Shown: positions 11,207 to 25,433 of the stretch, piece after piece
How the letters are laid out: each line of letters opens with the position of its first letter
Position numbering within the stretch: the first letter of the stretch is position 1
DNA from: Bradysia coprophila
Taxonomy: Eukaryota; Arthropoda; Insecta; Diptera; Sciaridae
Reading direction: 5' to 3'
Length of the DNA stretch: 64,000 nt
Assembly: GCF_014529535.1 (NCBI RefSeq)
Contig: NW_023503555.1
Location: 3,596,001-3,660,000, forward strand
The notes under the pieces: model-generated
The model's database searches: none
What the model was told of the DNA's origin: nothing
What the model saw: only the letters and a program-made list of their open reading frames with translations
Position numbers and translations under genes: made by a program

Positions 11207-13383
11207 TTCGTTTGCTTTTTATGTTTGTGCAGATTTGTTTTTGTTTTGAACAGCAAAAGTATCAAAAATTATGCAATTTTGACAATTCCAGTCGATGCAG
11301 AAGATGCAGACGATCCGTTCGTATCGCAATGACAATTCACAATGAATTTTCAAAAAATAAGCGGTAAGTGCTGAGCACGGTCCTCGCTGATGGTGTCATT
11401 TCAGTTGGGCTGACCTCCAAGGTACGAATGTTTAATACTTCTTATCGGAACGTTTAGTAATGCAAGGTTCTAAAAGAACCTTGTAGTAATGAACATTTAC
11501 ATTTTGTCCTTGACAATAGAGTGTTCGCGAGAGCGATGTCTGGACCAGTTAATTTTAACTAATCTGTGTCTCACACGTTAAATGAGAGGAGTTACAATCA
11601 AATTTAACCTGGGCTTCAATGTTTATTATTTTTCATGAATTTTCGACACCTAACCCACAGATCAGTAAATTTAACTGGTTTTCGCTCTCCATGAACACTT
11701 ACAGTGTTTATAGAACGATTTTTGACTACTAGTTGATTATAACGGGTCTCAGCTCAGGGTCAAACGTCAAAATGACAAAAATCGCATAAAAATTTAAACT
11801 GAACTCGAGACAAGTTAAATGAAACTGATTTTTACTCTACTTAAACACTCAAAACAGTGTTAAAATAGAGTTCTCATTTTGACATATCGCCCATCGAGAT
11901 CAGTTGAATTAACTGTTTTTTCCCCTTTTCACATACAAACTTTGACATATCACCCATCGAGCTCAGTTAAATCAACTGGTTTTTTCCCCTGTTTCCACGC
12001 TCTTTTAACCACTGTATAGCGTGTTATGATCAGAGCGAGAAAGTCGAAGACTATTTTATTCTAATTTGCCTTGAGGTACTTGTCAAAGTATTTGCTTCTT
12101 TATCAATATGTTACGATGTGAGTGAGAGACCAAAGACCAGTTTAATATAACTTGCCTTGGAGTACTTGTCAAAATATTTCTTTCTCTTTCATCATAATGT
12201 TCTATACAGTGTTAAAAGAGAGTCGAAATTTTGACATATCACCCATCGAGATCAGTTGAATTAACTGGTTTTTCCCCTTTTTACATACAAATTTTGACAT
12301 ATCACCCATCGAGCTCAATTAAATTAACTGGTTTTTTACCCGTTTTTACGCTCTTTTAACACTATATAAAGTGTTCAGTGAAAGCGAAAACAAGTTGAAT
12401 ATAACTGGTCTCGGGGTCATAAACAAAACAAATTAAATTTGTTTTCGCAACAAGTGACGAAAAGTAGGACTTTCGACTTGTATACAACTCGATGATAAAT
12501 GCTTTTTTAGGCACACGATGTGTATTGTCACACTCGGCTTACCACCTCCAGTGACAATTTACACATCTAGTGCCTAAGAAAACATTTATCACTCGGTTGT
12601 ATAAATAACTATTGCGATTTCTCTCATTTTGACGTGTGACTCCGATACCAGTTAAAATTCTACTTTTTTCCACTCTCACTTAACACTGCTGTATAAACGA
12701 TGAACCATCCGTTTTTCAAAAGAAAGTTTACTGGGGTAAATTCAAATGTCAGTTTGGAATTTCCGATGTACAAAGGCTGGCCACACAGATGTCGCTGTGT
12801 TGGCCGTCAAATGAAAATATAAAAAAAATCAAAATGGCATCAAAATTCTACGAGTTAAATGAAAACTGAGAGTTAAACATGGAAAAACCAAACTAATTCG
12901 TTGGAAATTTGTGTAATCGGTGCATATTAATAAGTTCATTCGACGGTGTAGTGTTAGATGCGTGAAAGCACATTCGAACGACGATTCGGCGACTCCGCAG
13001 CACCGTTCAACTTCTAACATAAAAAAAACAATGTCTCAAACAATGTAACCACTCCGATAAAACAGTGAAGAGAAGGAATTTATCTTGTTCGTGCAATTGA
13101 GTTTAGTGTTTAAAAATTTTTTGTGTATTCCATAGTTTTACGCAATGTCTCGACGGTAATGCAAATCGTGAGCAAGGTGTTGTCCGAATATCTGAAATGT
13201 TTATATCGTTCCAAGTGTATGTTTCGTGAGAAAAGTTCTCTGAAATTCTCTTGCTCCGCTTATGATTTTGTTCACCGTTTCGTCCGAACTAGAATCGAAA
13301 CTACGATAACAATAAAAACAAAACAACAACAAACCAAACTGCAGTGTGTGATAATGGGGAGTTGTTTGTAAATAATTTACATA
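11207..13383. repeat. Divergent intergenic region with repeated motif blocks
   Basis: This region separates the RTN4IP1 and Sos starts and must hold both promoters. Its middle (about 11550-12690) contains several diverged copies of a block with ACATATCACCCATCGAG, then CAGTT(G/A)AATTAACTGG, then TTTTTCCCC and GCTCTTTTAACACT. TTGCCTTG(A/G)GGTACTTGTCAAA-type blocks recur at 12070 and 12150, and again inverted at 54640-54770. I read this as repeat-derived DNA rather than gene regulation. No TATA box or initiator can be assigned with confidence. Confidence 0.55.
12480..12604. repeat. Inverted repeat, MITE-like
   Basis: The arms 12480-12531 and 12550-12604 are imperfect inverted copies (TATACAACTCGATGATAAATG at the left, CATTTATCACTCGGTTGTATA at the right; GATAAATG and CATTTATC mark the pairing), with about 18 bp between. 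It could fold into a hairpin of some 50 bp. Confidence 0.7.
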
Positions 13384-16300
13384 ATGTTCTCGGGACAGCA
13401 GAATAACACCAACACCGATGGCAATAAAGACGAATACGATTTTACCAAAGTGTTCAAAGGTGTTTTCGTCAATTCATTGCGAAAGGTATGTTTCATTTTG
13501 TGTGCTTGCATTTAGCCGAATGTCCACCATTGATTTTTCCGATATGACTGTGGTTGATTTTCGGCGAAACCCACCATTCGTGGGCATATTATCGCGGAAC
13601 TTGTAATTAATCGAAAAATTAATCTTTGAAGGTTTTGGAACAAGTTCATCCATCACTGTCAGCTAGAGAAGATGCCCTGCACTATGTCGAGAGTCTTTGT
13701 CTACGATTGCTGGCAATGTTGTGTGCAAAACCGTCACCGCACACAATTCAAGTAAATTTCTACGCCTTACTTTGACTCGGTTTTGCGTAATTAAATTGTT
13801 GTTGTTACAGGACATTGCCGATCGTGTTGGAAAAACGTTTCCGAATCCGATCGAAAATTGGGCGTTACAGGATGCCCGTGATACCATTGATAAATCAAAG
13901 AAAAAGAAACCCGTTCTACCGGTAGAAAAGATCCACAGTCTGTTGTGCAAGGTATGAGCGACATAAAAAATGATCCTTTCCGGGGTGCGGGATTATTTCA
14001 CCAACAAAAGTGATTTTGATTTCAGGATGTTTTGCAATACAAGATTGACATAGCCGTTGGCACATTCATCGTAGCTGTTATTGAATATATTTCGGCGGAT
14101 ATTCTGAAATTGGCTGGAAATTATGTGAAAAACATACGACACGTTGAGATATCACGCGAGGACATTGAAATTGCAATGTGTGCCGATAAGGTGAGAACCG
14201 TTTGCTCGTCATTATTGTTTTCTCATTATTTCGATATTGCATTTTAACGAAGCATTTCATTCAATTGAACCAAACAAAATACTTATCCATTACACCACTC
14301 ACGTTCATCGATTTTGATGGACGTTTCTTTTGTCGAAGAAATTTTTTTTTTGTTTTTTTTTTCGGTTTGTAAATATAGAGAGTCTTCGAAGCGTTGTTCG
14401 ATTTTTTTTTTGATTTGTTCTTGATTTGAGTTGTAAATACACACAAGTTTCTTAGCATTCGGATTTAATTACAAAAACTATTATGATCTGCAATCTGCAC
14501 TTAGTCCGCTTATGTTTTTACTTTACACACACTAGTTACGATCATCTGTTATCGATAACGACGACAAAAATAATGACAGGCTCTGTGTAATGTTGTTCTT
14601 TATATAGTGAAATGGATGTGAAAAACATTGACGTACAAGATTTGAAATCAACAGATTAAAAATACTTTAAACGATGGAAGTAATAGACCCGATAATAAAA
14701 CTGGTCATATGCTTGCCATCTGTAACAGGTTAATGTTGGCAGTTCTAGATCTTGATCATAGTTAACCCATTCAGGTTGAGGTTTTCAGGATTATTTTAAT
14801 TTCTGCCGTAGTTCTGATCTGTTAGGATTATACTGCTTTGACAGACCATTGACATTAGAGACCATTGTGAGAAATCGATTTCTCAAATATCTCAGATTAC
14901 TCACAAAATAGTCGCTGATTCAATTCAAAATTAAGTATGGTTTCCACTCAACAAAAAGTATTCCGTATGAGAGCCGTGAGAGAGCGAGCTGTCAATTAAA
15001 CAAAGCAAAATTGAAAAAAAATGAATTTTGTCTCTCACACGGAGTACTTTTTTGGTAAGTGGAAAATGTCTTCCATCCGAATAACCGCACTGATGAAATG
15101 AATCAACTAAATTGATGAAATGAGATGAGAATTAAAGGAAAAAGTTTTAAAAAAATCAACCGACATCACAGGTTCTGTATTTAGGCCAAACGGAGTTGAC
15201 ATTTTTTGTTGTTCTTTCGAAAAGCCTGTCAAGTTTCGTCCACAGATTTAATTGGCAATTTCAATTTTTAAAGGCATTTGAGGTTGACCTTATTTATAAA
15301 ACATTCGAATATTGTGTAGTTGAACTGATGCGATGTCTGTTATCTGAGAATATTTGGTGGAAGGTCGGTTGTGTATGGTAAATAATCCTGAGTCAATGGA
15401 CCACATCATGCTTTATACCATATTTGTTCCATTTATACCATCTATTTGATGTTGGGAGAAAATTTAAAAATATTGACATTAGAGTGTTTGCACAACTGAC
15501 CTACCACCAAATGCCCCTGAAGCAACGGAATTGGGGGCAAATACGCCAAATTTAGTTGTTAGGTTAAATCAAATTTTATAGAAAAGTAAATTGTCTATGA
15601 AAATTAGTTGACGATGGTGACTGGATAGGTTGTCAATTCGTGTGATTACCAAGGGACCTTTTAAATTTGTGAAAAGTTGTAATTTTTTGGCCATCTCCAA
15701 ATGGGTTGTATGTAGCTCGAGGGGTTTTTCGGCGTCAGTCCGCACCTTGATGTTAGCAAAAACCTTATTTTTTACTAGACTAAGTCGTGAATATTCTTTT
15801 CATACGGTCTTATTGCATCCGCCGTACATAATACCTTTTTCGATAAAAAGCCTCTGGTTCCACTTTATCTGAAAAGTCACGTAACGGTTGTGTTTGAAAT
15901 GTTTTTTTTTTTGACAATCACAGCAAAGCAACTGAATCTAGAAACATTCAAGTTGGGAGTACAACGTTCTGTTCTTTCGACAGTGATGACCGTTTTATTT
16001 TCGTTTGTAAGCTTTTTTTTTACAAACTGAGTCTCTACCGTCATTGAATCAGCTACTCCCTTTTGATTGATGTATTGCACAATGATACATTCGTTGAACA
16101 TTGAACGTAACACACATTTGGTTATTGTAAGTTGTAAGAATACGCGTACTCGAACTCATCACTTCCTGTCGATGTTGTTGACGGTTGCAACACAGATGAT
16201 TAGCCGAAAAGTTGTAGATTATTCTCAGTGTCAGTGTTTAACTCTTTCATTTGTATGATTCATTGCCGGAAGGAAAATGTTACGATGAATAATTTTCGGT

Positions 16301-19300
16301 TATTGATAACACTAAACTACTGTCACTCATAAAGTAAAATTTTACGCAAGTGATCAGTTCCGTTACAATTTTGCTACGCTTTCTACTCAAACATCACAAC
16401 TTGTTATGCGAAGCAATTGCTATAAAAAGTTTGGTTCGTGTTGAATATTTTCACCACCCGAGAGTAAATGTTTTTTGTTACGAGATTGCACGTGAATGCA
16501 TTTTGGGGGCTTGCAATCTGATCGAGTTATACGACTAATGTGACAGTGGGATTGATTTTTACTCGAAGCATTTAGTGGACATAATTCTCTCCTTGCAAGG
16601 TCAGCTTTATCATTCCATGCTTTTCTTAGTGAAACCATTTCTATTTCCATTATAAAAACAGTGTCGGTTTGGAATGATTGCTTAGTAAAAGCTATACTAA
16701 ACGTACCCACAGGTACTGTTTTTTTTAGATTCGTTTCCAAGAAAATTATATTGCGAAATACTCCGTTTCTTTATGTACGTTAATTAAAACTTCCCGTTCA
16801 CGCTAAGAAACTCCCTAATATGGCCTCGAGAAACTGAACCATATTTCTGTGTATCAGAAAGTAACCAGTGGCTTCCCGGTATGTGTATAAAAACCAGGTC
16901 CAGATGGAAACGGTATTATATAAAAAAGTAGATTTTAGAAATGGCTAGGAACAGGTCAGGAAAACTAAAACCTGCGGTGATATTAAGTCAATTTCTAAAC
17001 CTGACCTGAACTGTATCCGGAAACATTTTTAGGAAAATATTTTCCCATATTTTCCTACATTATTTCAAATTTTCCTTACATTTTTCCATATTTTCCCGCA
17101 TTTTCCTATATTTTTCCAAATTCGAAAATAGGAAAATGTGGGTAAAATGTTTTCACAAATTAGTTCTTAATTTGATCTGAAATGAAACATACCTGAGCTG
17201 ATCTGACCTGAACTGATTAAAATTTGAAATTTTCCAGTGTAAAATGGAAAATATTTTCTTAAAACGTCAGGTAGCTTGACAAGCTTTCAACTCATGTCAG
17301 GTCAATTTATTGTATTTCAGGTCGAATTAGGTTTTATATAAACTCCGGTCTCAGGTTGAATTGATTTGTTCCGAGCCTCAGACGTAGTGATGAGCAGAGA
17401 GTGGAAAGTTAGTTTTCTTATTGGGAACACTTCCCTAACCACTAACCAGAGCTTAGGTCATTTAATTTTTTTTGTCTTCTTAAATGGTCCGCGTCTCTCA
17501 TGTCTGGTGAATATTTTATTTTGTGTGGAAATATTTTTGCTCGAAATCTATTTTCCAATTTCTCTCGGAACTCTACAGGCCAGGCCGTTCCATGGAGACT
17601 AAATAAGTTTTTATTTATTATTTTGCTGACGAGAAAACACTTTATTATAATTGATTTATGTGTGCTGTATGTTGATTTTCAGTTGCAATAACTTTATGAT
17701 TTTTTCATGCTCTCCTAATTTAAAATATTAACACAAAAAACAGGTGGTATGTAGTCTAATAAATAAATATTAAGTCAAAATTTATGAATTTCCGTTTTCT
17801 TTTTTATCAATTCCAATTCCATTTTTTTGGTTTTTGTAAAAACAAATTTTTAATTCTAAACAAAATGATCATTATGTTTTTCGAGTGATTTCTTTTTCTA
17901 TAATTGTGATTGTGAACTTGATTTCCAATATGAAAATTGTCCTTTTGCCATCTTCAGTTTAACTTTTTTTTTCGTTCCTTTACTTGACCTTTGTTTTGAA
18001 TGATTTATTGAAAACTAACCGAATTTTACATTGGTATTGAGTATTTGTCTTTTTTTTGAATCAAATATTTTTCAAAATATTTATTTATTAAACGTGCATG
18101 CGATCAGAACGACTTTACTATAATTCACTTTATCTTACTATTGCTTTTCATATCAATTTATTGTGTGTGTTTCTTATAATTTTTCTTTACAAATATCTTT
18201 TACCTCCTATGTGCTGTGAAAATTCATTTTTCGCAGGGGGCCCACAAAAGAAAAATTCACTTTTGCCACACTTAAGAGGTAAAATAACTTACAAAATTGT
18301 GTGGAAATCGTTGTTTTGTGTGGTTGTATATTTCGCCTTCGGCTCAGCATACAAACTCCACGCTCTTCAAACCAACGATTTTCCGCACAAGTATGTAATC
18401 TACTATTATTGGCAAATTTCTAAGAGGCCATCCATAAAGCACGTCCACACGGATTATCGTATATTTGACGCGGATATCGCACATTTCCTCATGTCATTGC
18501 CACATTTTTATATTTTTTCGGAGATTAAAAGATCTAAGATGACCTTATAGAAACAGTTAGTCATCAACAACGAAGTCAAGAATAAGCGATGAGTTCAGGC
18601 TGGTGTTCTCTTATATTGCGAAATGTGTGATAGAAATATTGAAGTGATTGATTTTGTGCCTAACACTAGGCGATACTTTAAACAAGTTAATGATTTTGTG
18701 TTCTAAAAGGTTAAAAAGACTGCTTATTGCACGGATCAGTGTGGTTTTACATCTCGAGCGATTTTGAATCGGGCGGTGTTGGCAGCAAAATCCGCTCGAG
18801 ATTTTAATTCATGTTGCTATGTTGAATACTCAGCCTGAGGGGCGGATAAACTAGGAAATCTTTTGTCAAAAAAAAAAATCTTTAGAAAACTTCTGCAAAT
18901 TTTTGAAAATTCGAAAAAAATTTTATTCTCGAAAAATCTTTAGAAAACTAAAAAATGCTCTCCTTTCTCCAGTGAACGTACTTTACGGATGGCACCTACG
19001 AAGTTAAAGGTTGAACTCAACAATTTGCCGCGAATACAATTTACCCTTCCCTGTCAACTTTTCTGATCAAAATCTCAAGTGGATTTGCCTACATATGCTA
19101 AAGGTGTTAGTCTCATTTATCAATTTCATCTGCGCTTCAGTGAAGCATTAGAACTTCCCATATCTAGAGCATCATGTGTAGCTGATAATTCTTACATTAC
19201 GTCCTGTAGATCTTTGGATTTTTTCTCGAACCTCAGAAAATTCAAAAAATCAATTTCCCCTAGCCCGAATTTATTACAATTGTTGATAGCCTAGATCAAC

Positions 19301-22300
19301 TTTCAATATTGTAGCGCATTCGTTATGAGAATGCTACAGTTTTCTATAAATATTAGTTGCTCCTATAAATTGAACATCAGACGGGACAAATATAATTACG
19401 GCATACGAGCCTGTAATACGCTGCGAGGTCAATAATAATATTTGAATGTTAAATGAGTCTTGTTTACGGATACGTCAAGTAGGAAGAGGGATTGTCTCGG
19501 TCAGTGTCTGGTCGATGTGCTATACTTCGCGAAGTATTCAAAACGCACACTCGGTAAATTCCAGAATTTGCAATAGCTGGTCTTTTATCTGCTGCTATTG
19601 TGTGTGAGTGAATCGACTACTGATGTAAAAAATAGCATTTGGTGAAATATCAGCTGTTGCAAATTCGACACGTTTGGGTACTCATTGTCTTGAAAAATTC
19701 CTTGAAATTCCTAAATTATGGAATTTACAAGAATTAAATTCCTAAAAATTGGCCCTTTTCAGAGAGTCGTCAGATATTTTTAAGACAAATTTTTCCTGAC
19801 CGTAGCCCATCGAAATTTATTGAAGTAAATTTTAATCCTTGATTTATTCAATGTACAACGCCGCGATTCGACTGTTTAGATGCATGGTAATAACACTTTT
19901 GATAAAACAAATATTTTTTTTCTTATTTTTTTTTTAAATAAAAACGTTGCGTTGTAAAGGAACAACATTTCATTTTGGCATGACAGTTACACGTATCTTT
20001 AGCTTCATAGTTCAACCTAATGAATTTGTAATTTTTATATTCCACCACGTCTGCTCGATCTGTTGAACAAAATTCAACAAAATTTTATTCCTCTCATTCG
20101 TATCCGCATTCAGGTATTGATGGACATGTTCTATCAAGGCGAAACCGGTAATTCGGTTACAGCAAGTCCGATACCGCCGACGCCCCGTGATTGCCTCAGT
20201 TACGAAGAAGTGGTCAAAGAGCTGATTCACGAAGAGAAACAATATCAGCGCGATCTGCACATGATCATACGAGTATTTCGTGAGGAGTTGGTGAAAATTG
20301 TTAAGGATCCAAAGGAATTGGATCCGATTTTTTCCAATATTCTTGACATCTACGAACTGACGGTTACGTTACTTGGCTCATTAGAGGATGTGATTGAAAT
20401 GGCACAAGAGCAAACACTACCATACATCGGAAACTGCTTTGAAGGTGCGTTATCGTCGAACTTTACTAATATGCTGATGTACTGATTGATCGGTTTCTTG
20501 TTTTTCGATCGAATAGAACTTGCTGAAGCAGAGGAATTCGATGTTTATACGAGATATGCTAGAGAGATTACGTCTACCCATTCCAGGGATGCTTTGCAAA
20601 ATCTTCTTGCTAGACAAGATGTAAGTTTTCTGGTAAATTTCGCCATCATTAAATTCTCTAAAATGCAAATTAACGATTGCAGGCATCAAAACTGACAACG
20701 GCTGGTCACGGATTTCGTGAGGCTGTTAAATTTTATCTACCAAAACTATTGTTGGGACCGATATGGCATGCATTTTTATATTTAGAATATGTTAAGGTAT
20801 TACTGTTGTTAAGTCCAAACAAGGAGGACAAAGAGAGCTTTGAACAAGTGCAGGGATTACTGAAACCAATGCAAAATGAATTGCATAACATTGTTGCTTT
20901 TCTACCCAAGTAAGAGTCGACCATTTCTGCGATGCCACCTGTTCTCATTTGTTGTTGTCTTTCCTCAGGGAATCAATGGTACAAGTATTAAGTCGAACAC
21001 GACGCCAATTGGCCATTGACAAAGTGAAAGAAATTCAAAACACAGTGGAAAATTGGGAAAAGGATTTGGCCGGTACGAATTGCAATGAATTCATCCGTGT
21101 GGACACATTACAATTGGTGTCGGGCAAACGGATAACGGAACGGAAATTGTATTTGTTCGACGGTTTGCTGGTGCTGTGCAAACCGGCCAACACCAGACGA
21201 CCTGTTACAGTCGGTACAACCAATTACGATTTTCGTTTGAAGGAGAAGTTTCCGATGCGACGGGTCGAAGTCATCGATCGACCGGACACCGACGAACTTA
21301 AACATTCGTTCGAAATATCGCCGAGGGGAAACAATCAGAATGCCATTTTGATAGCGAAGACGGCACAACAGAAAAACGATTGGATGGCCGATTTGATTAT
21401 GGTTACCACAAAGTCAATGTTGGACCGTATTTTAGACAGTATTTTATTGGACATTGAGAAGAAACATCCGTTGCGACTGCCCAGTTCTGACATATACAAA
21501 TTTGCTGTGCCAGATAGTCCGAATAACATCGTTCTGGAGGAACGGGAAAGTGCTGGTGTTCCATTGATTAAGGTTGGTTGGGAATGGGAATTATTGTTGT
21601 GGACACGCTTCGACATCAAATCTTTTCTTTCATTTTCAGGGAGCGACATTATGCAAACTAATTGAACGTCTGACCTATCACATATATGCCGATCCAATGT
21701 TTGTACGCACATTTCTCACCACATATCGTTCATTCTGTTCGCCTCAAGAATTGCTTCAGTTGCTTATTGAACGTTTCGACATACCCGATCCTAGTTTAGT
21801 GTACGAACAAGTTGGTGACAAAGATATCGAGACTGATAAGATCCATAAGAATTTACAACGCGAAGACTGGAAACGATACAAAAAGGAGTATGTTCAACCG
21901 GTACAGTTTCGTGTGCTGAATGTGCTGCGACACTGGGTGGATCATCATTTTTATGACTTTGAACATCATCCTGCACTACTTGAGAAACTTTTAGAATTCC
22001 TGGAGACTGTTAGCGGTAAATCGATGAGAAAATGGGTGGATTCGGTATTGAAAATTGTACAAAGAAAGGTGAGTCACCTCTACAACCATACGTTTCCATG
22101 CAGACAGTGAATAATGAAATGTTTTGTTCGTTACAGAAAGAACAAGAGGATAATCACAAACAAATAACCTTTGCCTTCGGGCATTCGCCGCCGGCAATCG
22201 AAACACATCTTCAGGTGCCGGAAGATGAAACCAACTTACTGACACTGCATCCATTGGAGCTGGCGCGTCAGTTAACCGTTCTGGAATTCGAACTGTACAA

Positions 22301-24843
22301 AACGGTGAAGCCATCCGAATTAGTTGGATCGGTGTGGACGAAGAAGGACAAGGAAACGTCGAGTCCGAATCTGTTGAAAATCATGAAGCACACCACGAAT
22401 TTCACGCGATGGTTGGAAAAGTCCATACTGGACGCGGAAAATTTCGAAGAACGTGTGGCGATGATGTCACGTGCCATTGAAGTGATGATGGCTCTGTTGG
22501 AATTGAACAATTTCAACGGAGTTTTGTCGGTCGTAGCGGCTATTGCTGGGGCCGCTGTGTTTCGATTGAAATCTACGTTGCAACAGATGACGGATCGACA
22601 CACAAAAGGTTTGAATGAATGCCGTGCATTGACTGACGATCATTATCGCCGTTACCAAGAGAAACTGCGCTCCATAAATCCGCCCTGTGTGCCATTTTTC
22701 GGGATGTATTTGACGAACATTATGCACATTGAAGATGGCAATTCGGATTATCTGGTTGGAACAGACCTAATCAATTTTTCCAAGCGTCGAAAAGTGGCTG
22801 AGATAACGGGTGAGATACAACAGTATCAGAATCAGCCGTACTGCTTAAAAGTGGATCCGAAAATACGGGTAATTTTCAATCATTTCTTTAGTGACTGTTC
22901 GACCTTTTTTTTCTGAACTTTAAATCATAAATTCCGTACAGCATTTCTTGGAGAATCTTGATCCGTACCAGGGCAAGACAGACACTGAGATATCAAACAT
23001 TGTCTGGGAAGAAAGCCTGCGAATCGAGCCAAAGGATGTGAAGCCTCCGCCAAAATTCGTGAGTCAAAGGGAACGTCTGCTGCAGACGAGCCAAACTAAT
23101 TTCGAATTATGATTACAGCCCCGTAAATGGCCACATTTGAAACTAAAATCGCCAGGCATTACGCCTAAACGTCAATATCAGCATAATGTCAATTTGATGT
23201 CTGGGCCGTTTAGTACGAAGCTTCCCGTTAGTTCTGGAGGCGATGGCAGCGATTCACCACCCGGCAACATTCCATCGCATTTGAACGATTTCACCATATT
23301 TGCGCCGGTACAAATACAAGGCTCATCACAATCTCAAATAAATGCGACTTCAGCGCCACTCAACGATACGTCAGACAATTCGATTCCTCCGATGGCACCG
23401 GAAATACCGAAGCGAACGAATAATCCAGCAGACAGTAAGCCAGTTTTAAGTCCGCGACAACCACCGGTCATTAGTCCGAAAAGTTTCGAATCGTTTAAAG
23501 AGGAGCGTAGCGGTAATGGTCAAAATGTTCCGCCAACTATCAGTCCCCGAACTGACAAAATACAAAACCATTTACCCAATACGACTGATTCAACAAGTGC
23601 AATTGATCCATCACAATATCGAATTAGAAGCAGCAATTCTACAGGGTTAGTGTTGACGCAACAAACGTTTCGCTGTTCAATTGACCATTTCTCTGTGTTC
23701 TCCACAGCTTAAGCCATACCGACCACAAAGCGGCGACAGTATTCTCACCGAGTAATCAATCGAAATCAAATGACATCTACGGCAATAGTAGCTCAGATGC
23801 GTATTTGAGTGGTCCTCCAATTTCGCCACATGTCAATGTACCAAACATTCAAATGTTGAATCATATGCATGTGGCACCACCGCCATTACCTCCTAGACGT
23901 AAAGAACGTAGAGAATTTGAAGCACTTTTCATTGCTCAAAGTCGACAACCACCCGATGCACCTAAGGTAACTAAGGCACCATGTGCTCCAATAGAAAATT
24001 ATTTGATTTTTACTTTTCCCCTTCGCTCTAGTTACTTCCACGTGATCTCAGTCCTCCTCCATTACCACCGCGGCTGTCCGTCAAGCACGAATATCCCGAA
24101 GAGTTCAACAATGGCGAATTGAAGGAAAACGGTTTGCAGGAGGTCGCCCACAGCGCTCTAATTAAACGTAGAAGTTCTGCAATGGAGCGTTTATCAAAAG
24201 ATGGAACTAGTCCGAATCCACAAACGCCCGACGGACTAATCAATTCGTATTTTCCACCAGCACCGCCAGTTACTAGGCGAACAAGGTAAGTGATTATTGA
24301 GTGAAAGAGGGGTGATGAGCTTTCTTTTGTAACAAAATTAATTTCGTTTTCTTTGTGGTGTCAACAGTACTAGTACGTCACCAAGGTATTCTCCATCGGA
24401 AAATACACCGAAACTGCCGCCTAAACCTCGAAACAATTTTTTACCGCACAACAATGGTGAGTAAGGCTCACTGTTTGAAAAGCAGTTGTACTCTATGTTA
24501 TCAGTTAGTTGTACATTCATATAAGTCGATCCCCTAACTGAGACAGATCTTTAACAAAAACAGTTCGTTTGTGCTCTTGAGTCAATTCTCATAGACTGAG
24601 ACTGTGTGTGCATATCAGTCTCTCACAGGATTACGTCGGTTTGATACGTATACCATTTCATAACATTACCCGATACGGATATCATGTCTCAGAAGGGATG
24701 ATACGCATGCATATTGCATACAGACGCCTAACTAGTGATAGGCGCCTTACTGATATCTGTAAAACTTCATTGAACCGTTTAATTATCGCATTTCAGCCGA
24801 TCGAACTACAATGTTTCCATTTTCGAACACAAACCACGAATGA
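13384..24843 (+). CDS. Sos: Son of sevenless, Ras guanine-nucleotide exchange factor
   Basis: Sixteen coding exons join in phase to 1415 aa: 13384-13485, 13632-13751, 13811-13951, 14026-14190, 20114-20444, 20517-20620, 20683-20909, 20969-21572, 21640-22068, 22137-22868, 22942-23058, 23119-23645, 23708-23966, 24032-24285, 24368-24456, 24797-24843. Exons 1-4 (residues 1-176) are the histone-fold region. Residues about 190-395 are the DH domain ([20 protein letters not shown]) and 430-540 the PH domain. Residues about 599-741 are the Ras exchanger motif ([20 protein letters not shown]), and 770-1010 the Cdc25 catalytic domain ([31 protein letters not shown]). The tail carries SH3-binding motifs [20 protein letters not shown] and PKLPPKPR, expected to bind Drk/Grb2. 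The last exon is only 47 bp and ends [10 protein letters not shown], parallel to the fly terminus. It activates Ras below receptor tyrosine kinases at the membrane. Intron 4 spans 5923 bp and is full of repeats. Confidence 0.97.
14541..14733 (+). mobile_element. MITE family A, copy 2 (Sos intron 4)
   Basis: A roughly 193-bp repeat running from ATCATCTGTTATCGATAACG to CATCTGTAACAGGTTAA. It is clearly homologous to 25434-25630, to 36891-37029 (shorter) and, inverted, to 7965-8285. The terminal TAACCTGT/ACAGGTTA motif and the lack of any frame suggest a small DNA transposon. It sits inside the fourth intron of Sos. Confidence 0.8.
14940..15067. repeat. Inverted repeat, MITE-like (Sos intron 4)
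   Basis: The left arm (about 14940-14980, TTTCCACTCAACAAAAAGTA then CCGTATGAGAG) pairs with the right arm ending near 15067 (CTCTCACACGGAGTACTTTT then GGTAAGTGGAAA). The arms are about 37 bp and the spacer about 45 bp. No coding content. Confidence 0.65.
16890..17370. repeat. Degenerate repeat cluster (Sos intron 4)
   Basis: Two kinds of repeated text. Scattered CTGACCTGAAC or CAGGTCA-type blocks, in both orientations, match the repeat in intron 3 of the Hsp70 gene (61755-62068) and relics near 29350 and 29700. In between is a run of TATTTTCCNA-type units (about 17030-17130), which also occurs near 50600-50710. Probably a decayed palindromic transposon. Confidence 0.5.
17690..18095 (+). other. 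T-rich intronic tract (Sos intron 4)
   Basis: About 400 bp strongly enriched in T over A on the plus strand, with many runs of T. This strand bias is usual for long polypyrimidine-rich intron stretches; no gene or defined repeat unit is seen. Confidence 0.4.
18270..18530. repeat. Transposon relics (Sos intron 4)
   Basis: An imperfect inverted repeat (ACAAAATTGTGTGGAAATCG at about 18290 against CGATTTTCCGCACAAGTATG at about 18380) is followed by GGCCATCCATAAAGCACGTC at 18426. That last text resembles a boilerplate motif seen near the ends of many arthropod DNA transposons (the GGCCATxCATAAAGTACGTC type). An open frame of 150 codons runs through here but is AT-driven and not protein-like. Confidence 0.45.
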
Positions 24844-25433
24844 AAGAGTTTATTCCACGTCCAACCAAAATCCGAAAGATTCGTATACTTCAGTCATAAA
24901 GAAATGCGCAGCATTAATATCAACAAGTCAGTCCAGCTGGTGACAAAAAAAACAAGTCTGATCAATGATGGGATGGAACAAATGTCGCAGACGATGAAAC
25001 AAACAAACAAATTAACCAAATGAATTTATTAAAATTTAAGGTAAATATTTAAGCCGTCAAATCATAATAATTGTACATAAGAACAGAGATCATTAACTAC
25101 TTTTTGTGCAGTGAGAGTTGACAGTGAAAGGGATTGTTTGTATATTGTTAGCGGAATGTATGCGATAAGGAGGGGGAAAAATAACCGGACAGTTACTGGT
25201 GAGATAACTTGATAACTTTCCTGATGGGCGAACTGATGGCCTAATGGCCGCTCGGGCAATGCTGTGAAGAGGCTCGTAAAATTGAATTTTTGAAACTTAA
25301 TTATGAGCGCTCCTTCGGGGCTGTGTAGCCTCCACATATTAGCTTTGCGATTTTATTATCACAGCTAATTATCTTGCAAATTATCTATCTTATCGACCAT
25401 ATCGGGTTTTACTTCTTCACCGTTCGATAAAAA
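24844..25433 (+). other. Probable Sos 3' UTR and downstream DNA
   Basis: This follows the Sos stop codon on the same strand. AT-rich, with no recognised gene. The exact poly(A) site is uncertain because many A/T-rich hexamers are present. Confidence 0.4.

Noticed and set aside
13123-13371. 82-codon open frame just upstream of Sos
   Set aside because: It lies in the probable 5' UTR, is not protein-like, and ends before the Sos ATG; at most an upstream ORF.
18098-18550. 150-codon open frame in Sos intron 4
   Set aside because: The sequence is T-rich and hydrophobic, runs through an inverted repeat and a transposon boilerplate motif, and lacks protein-like features.
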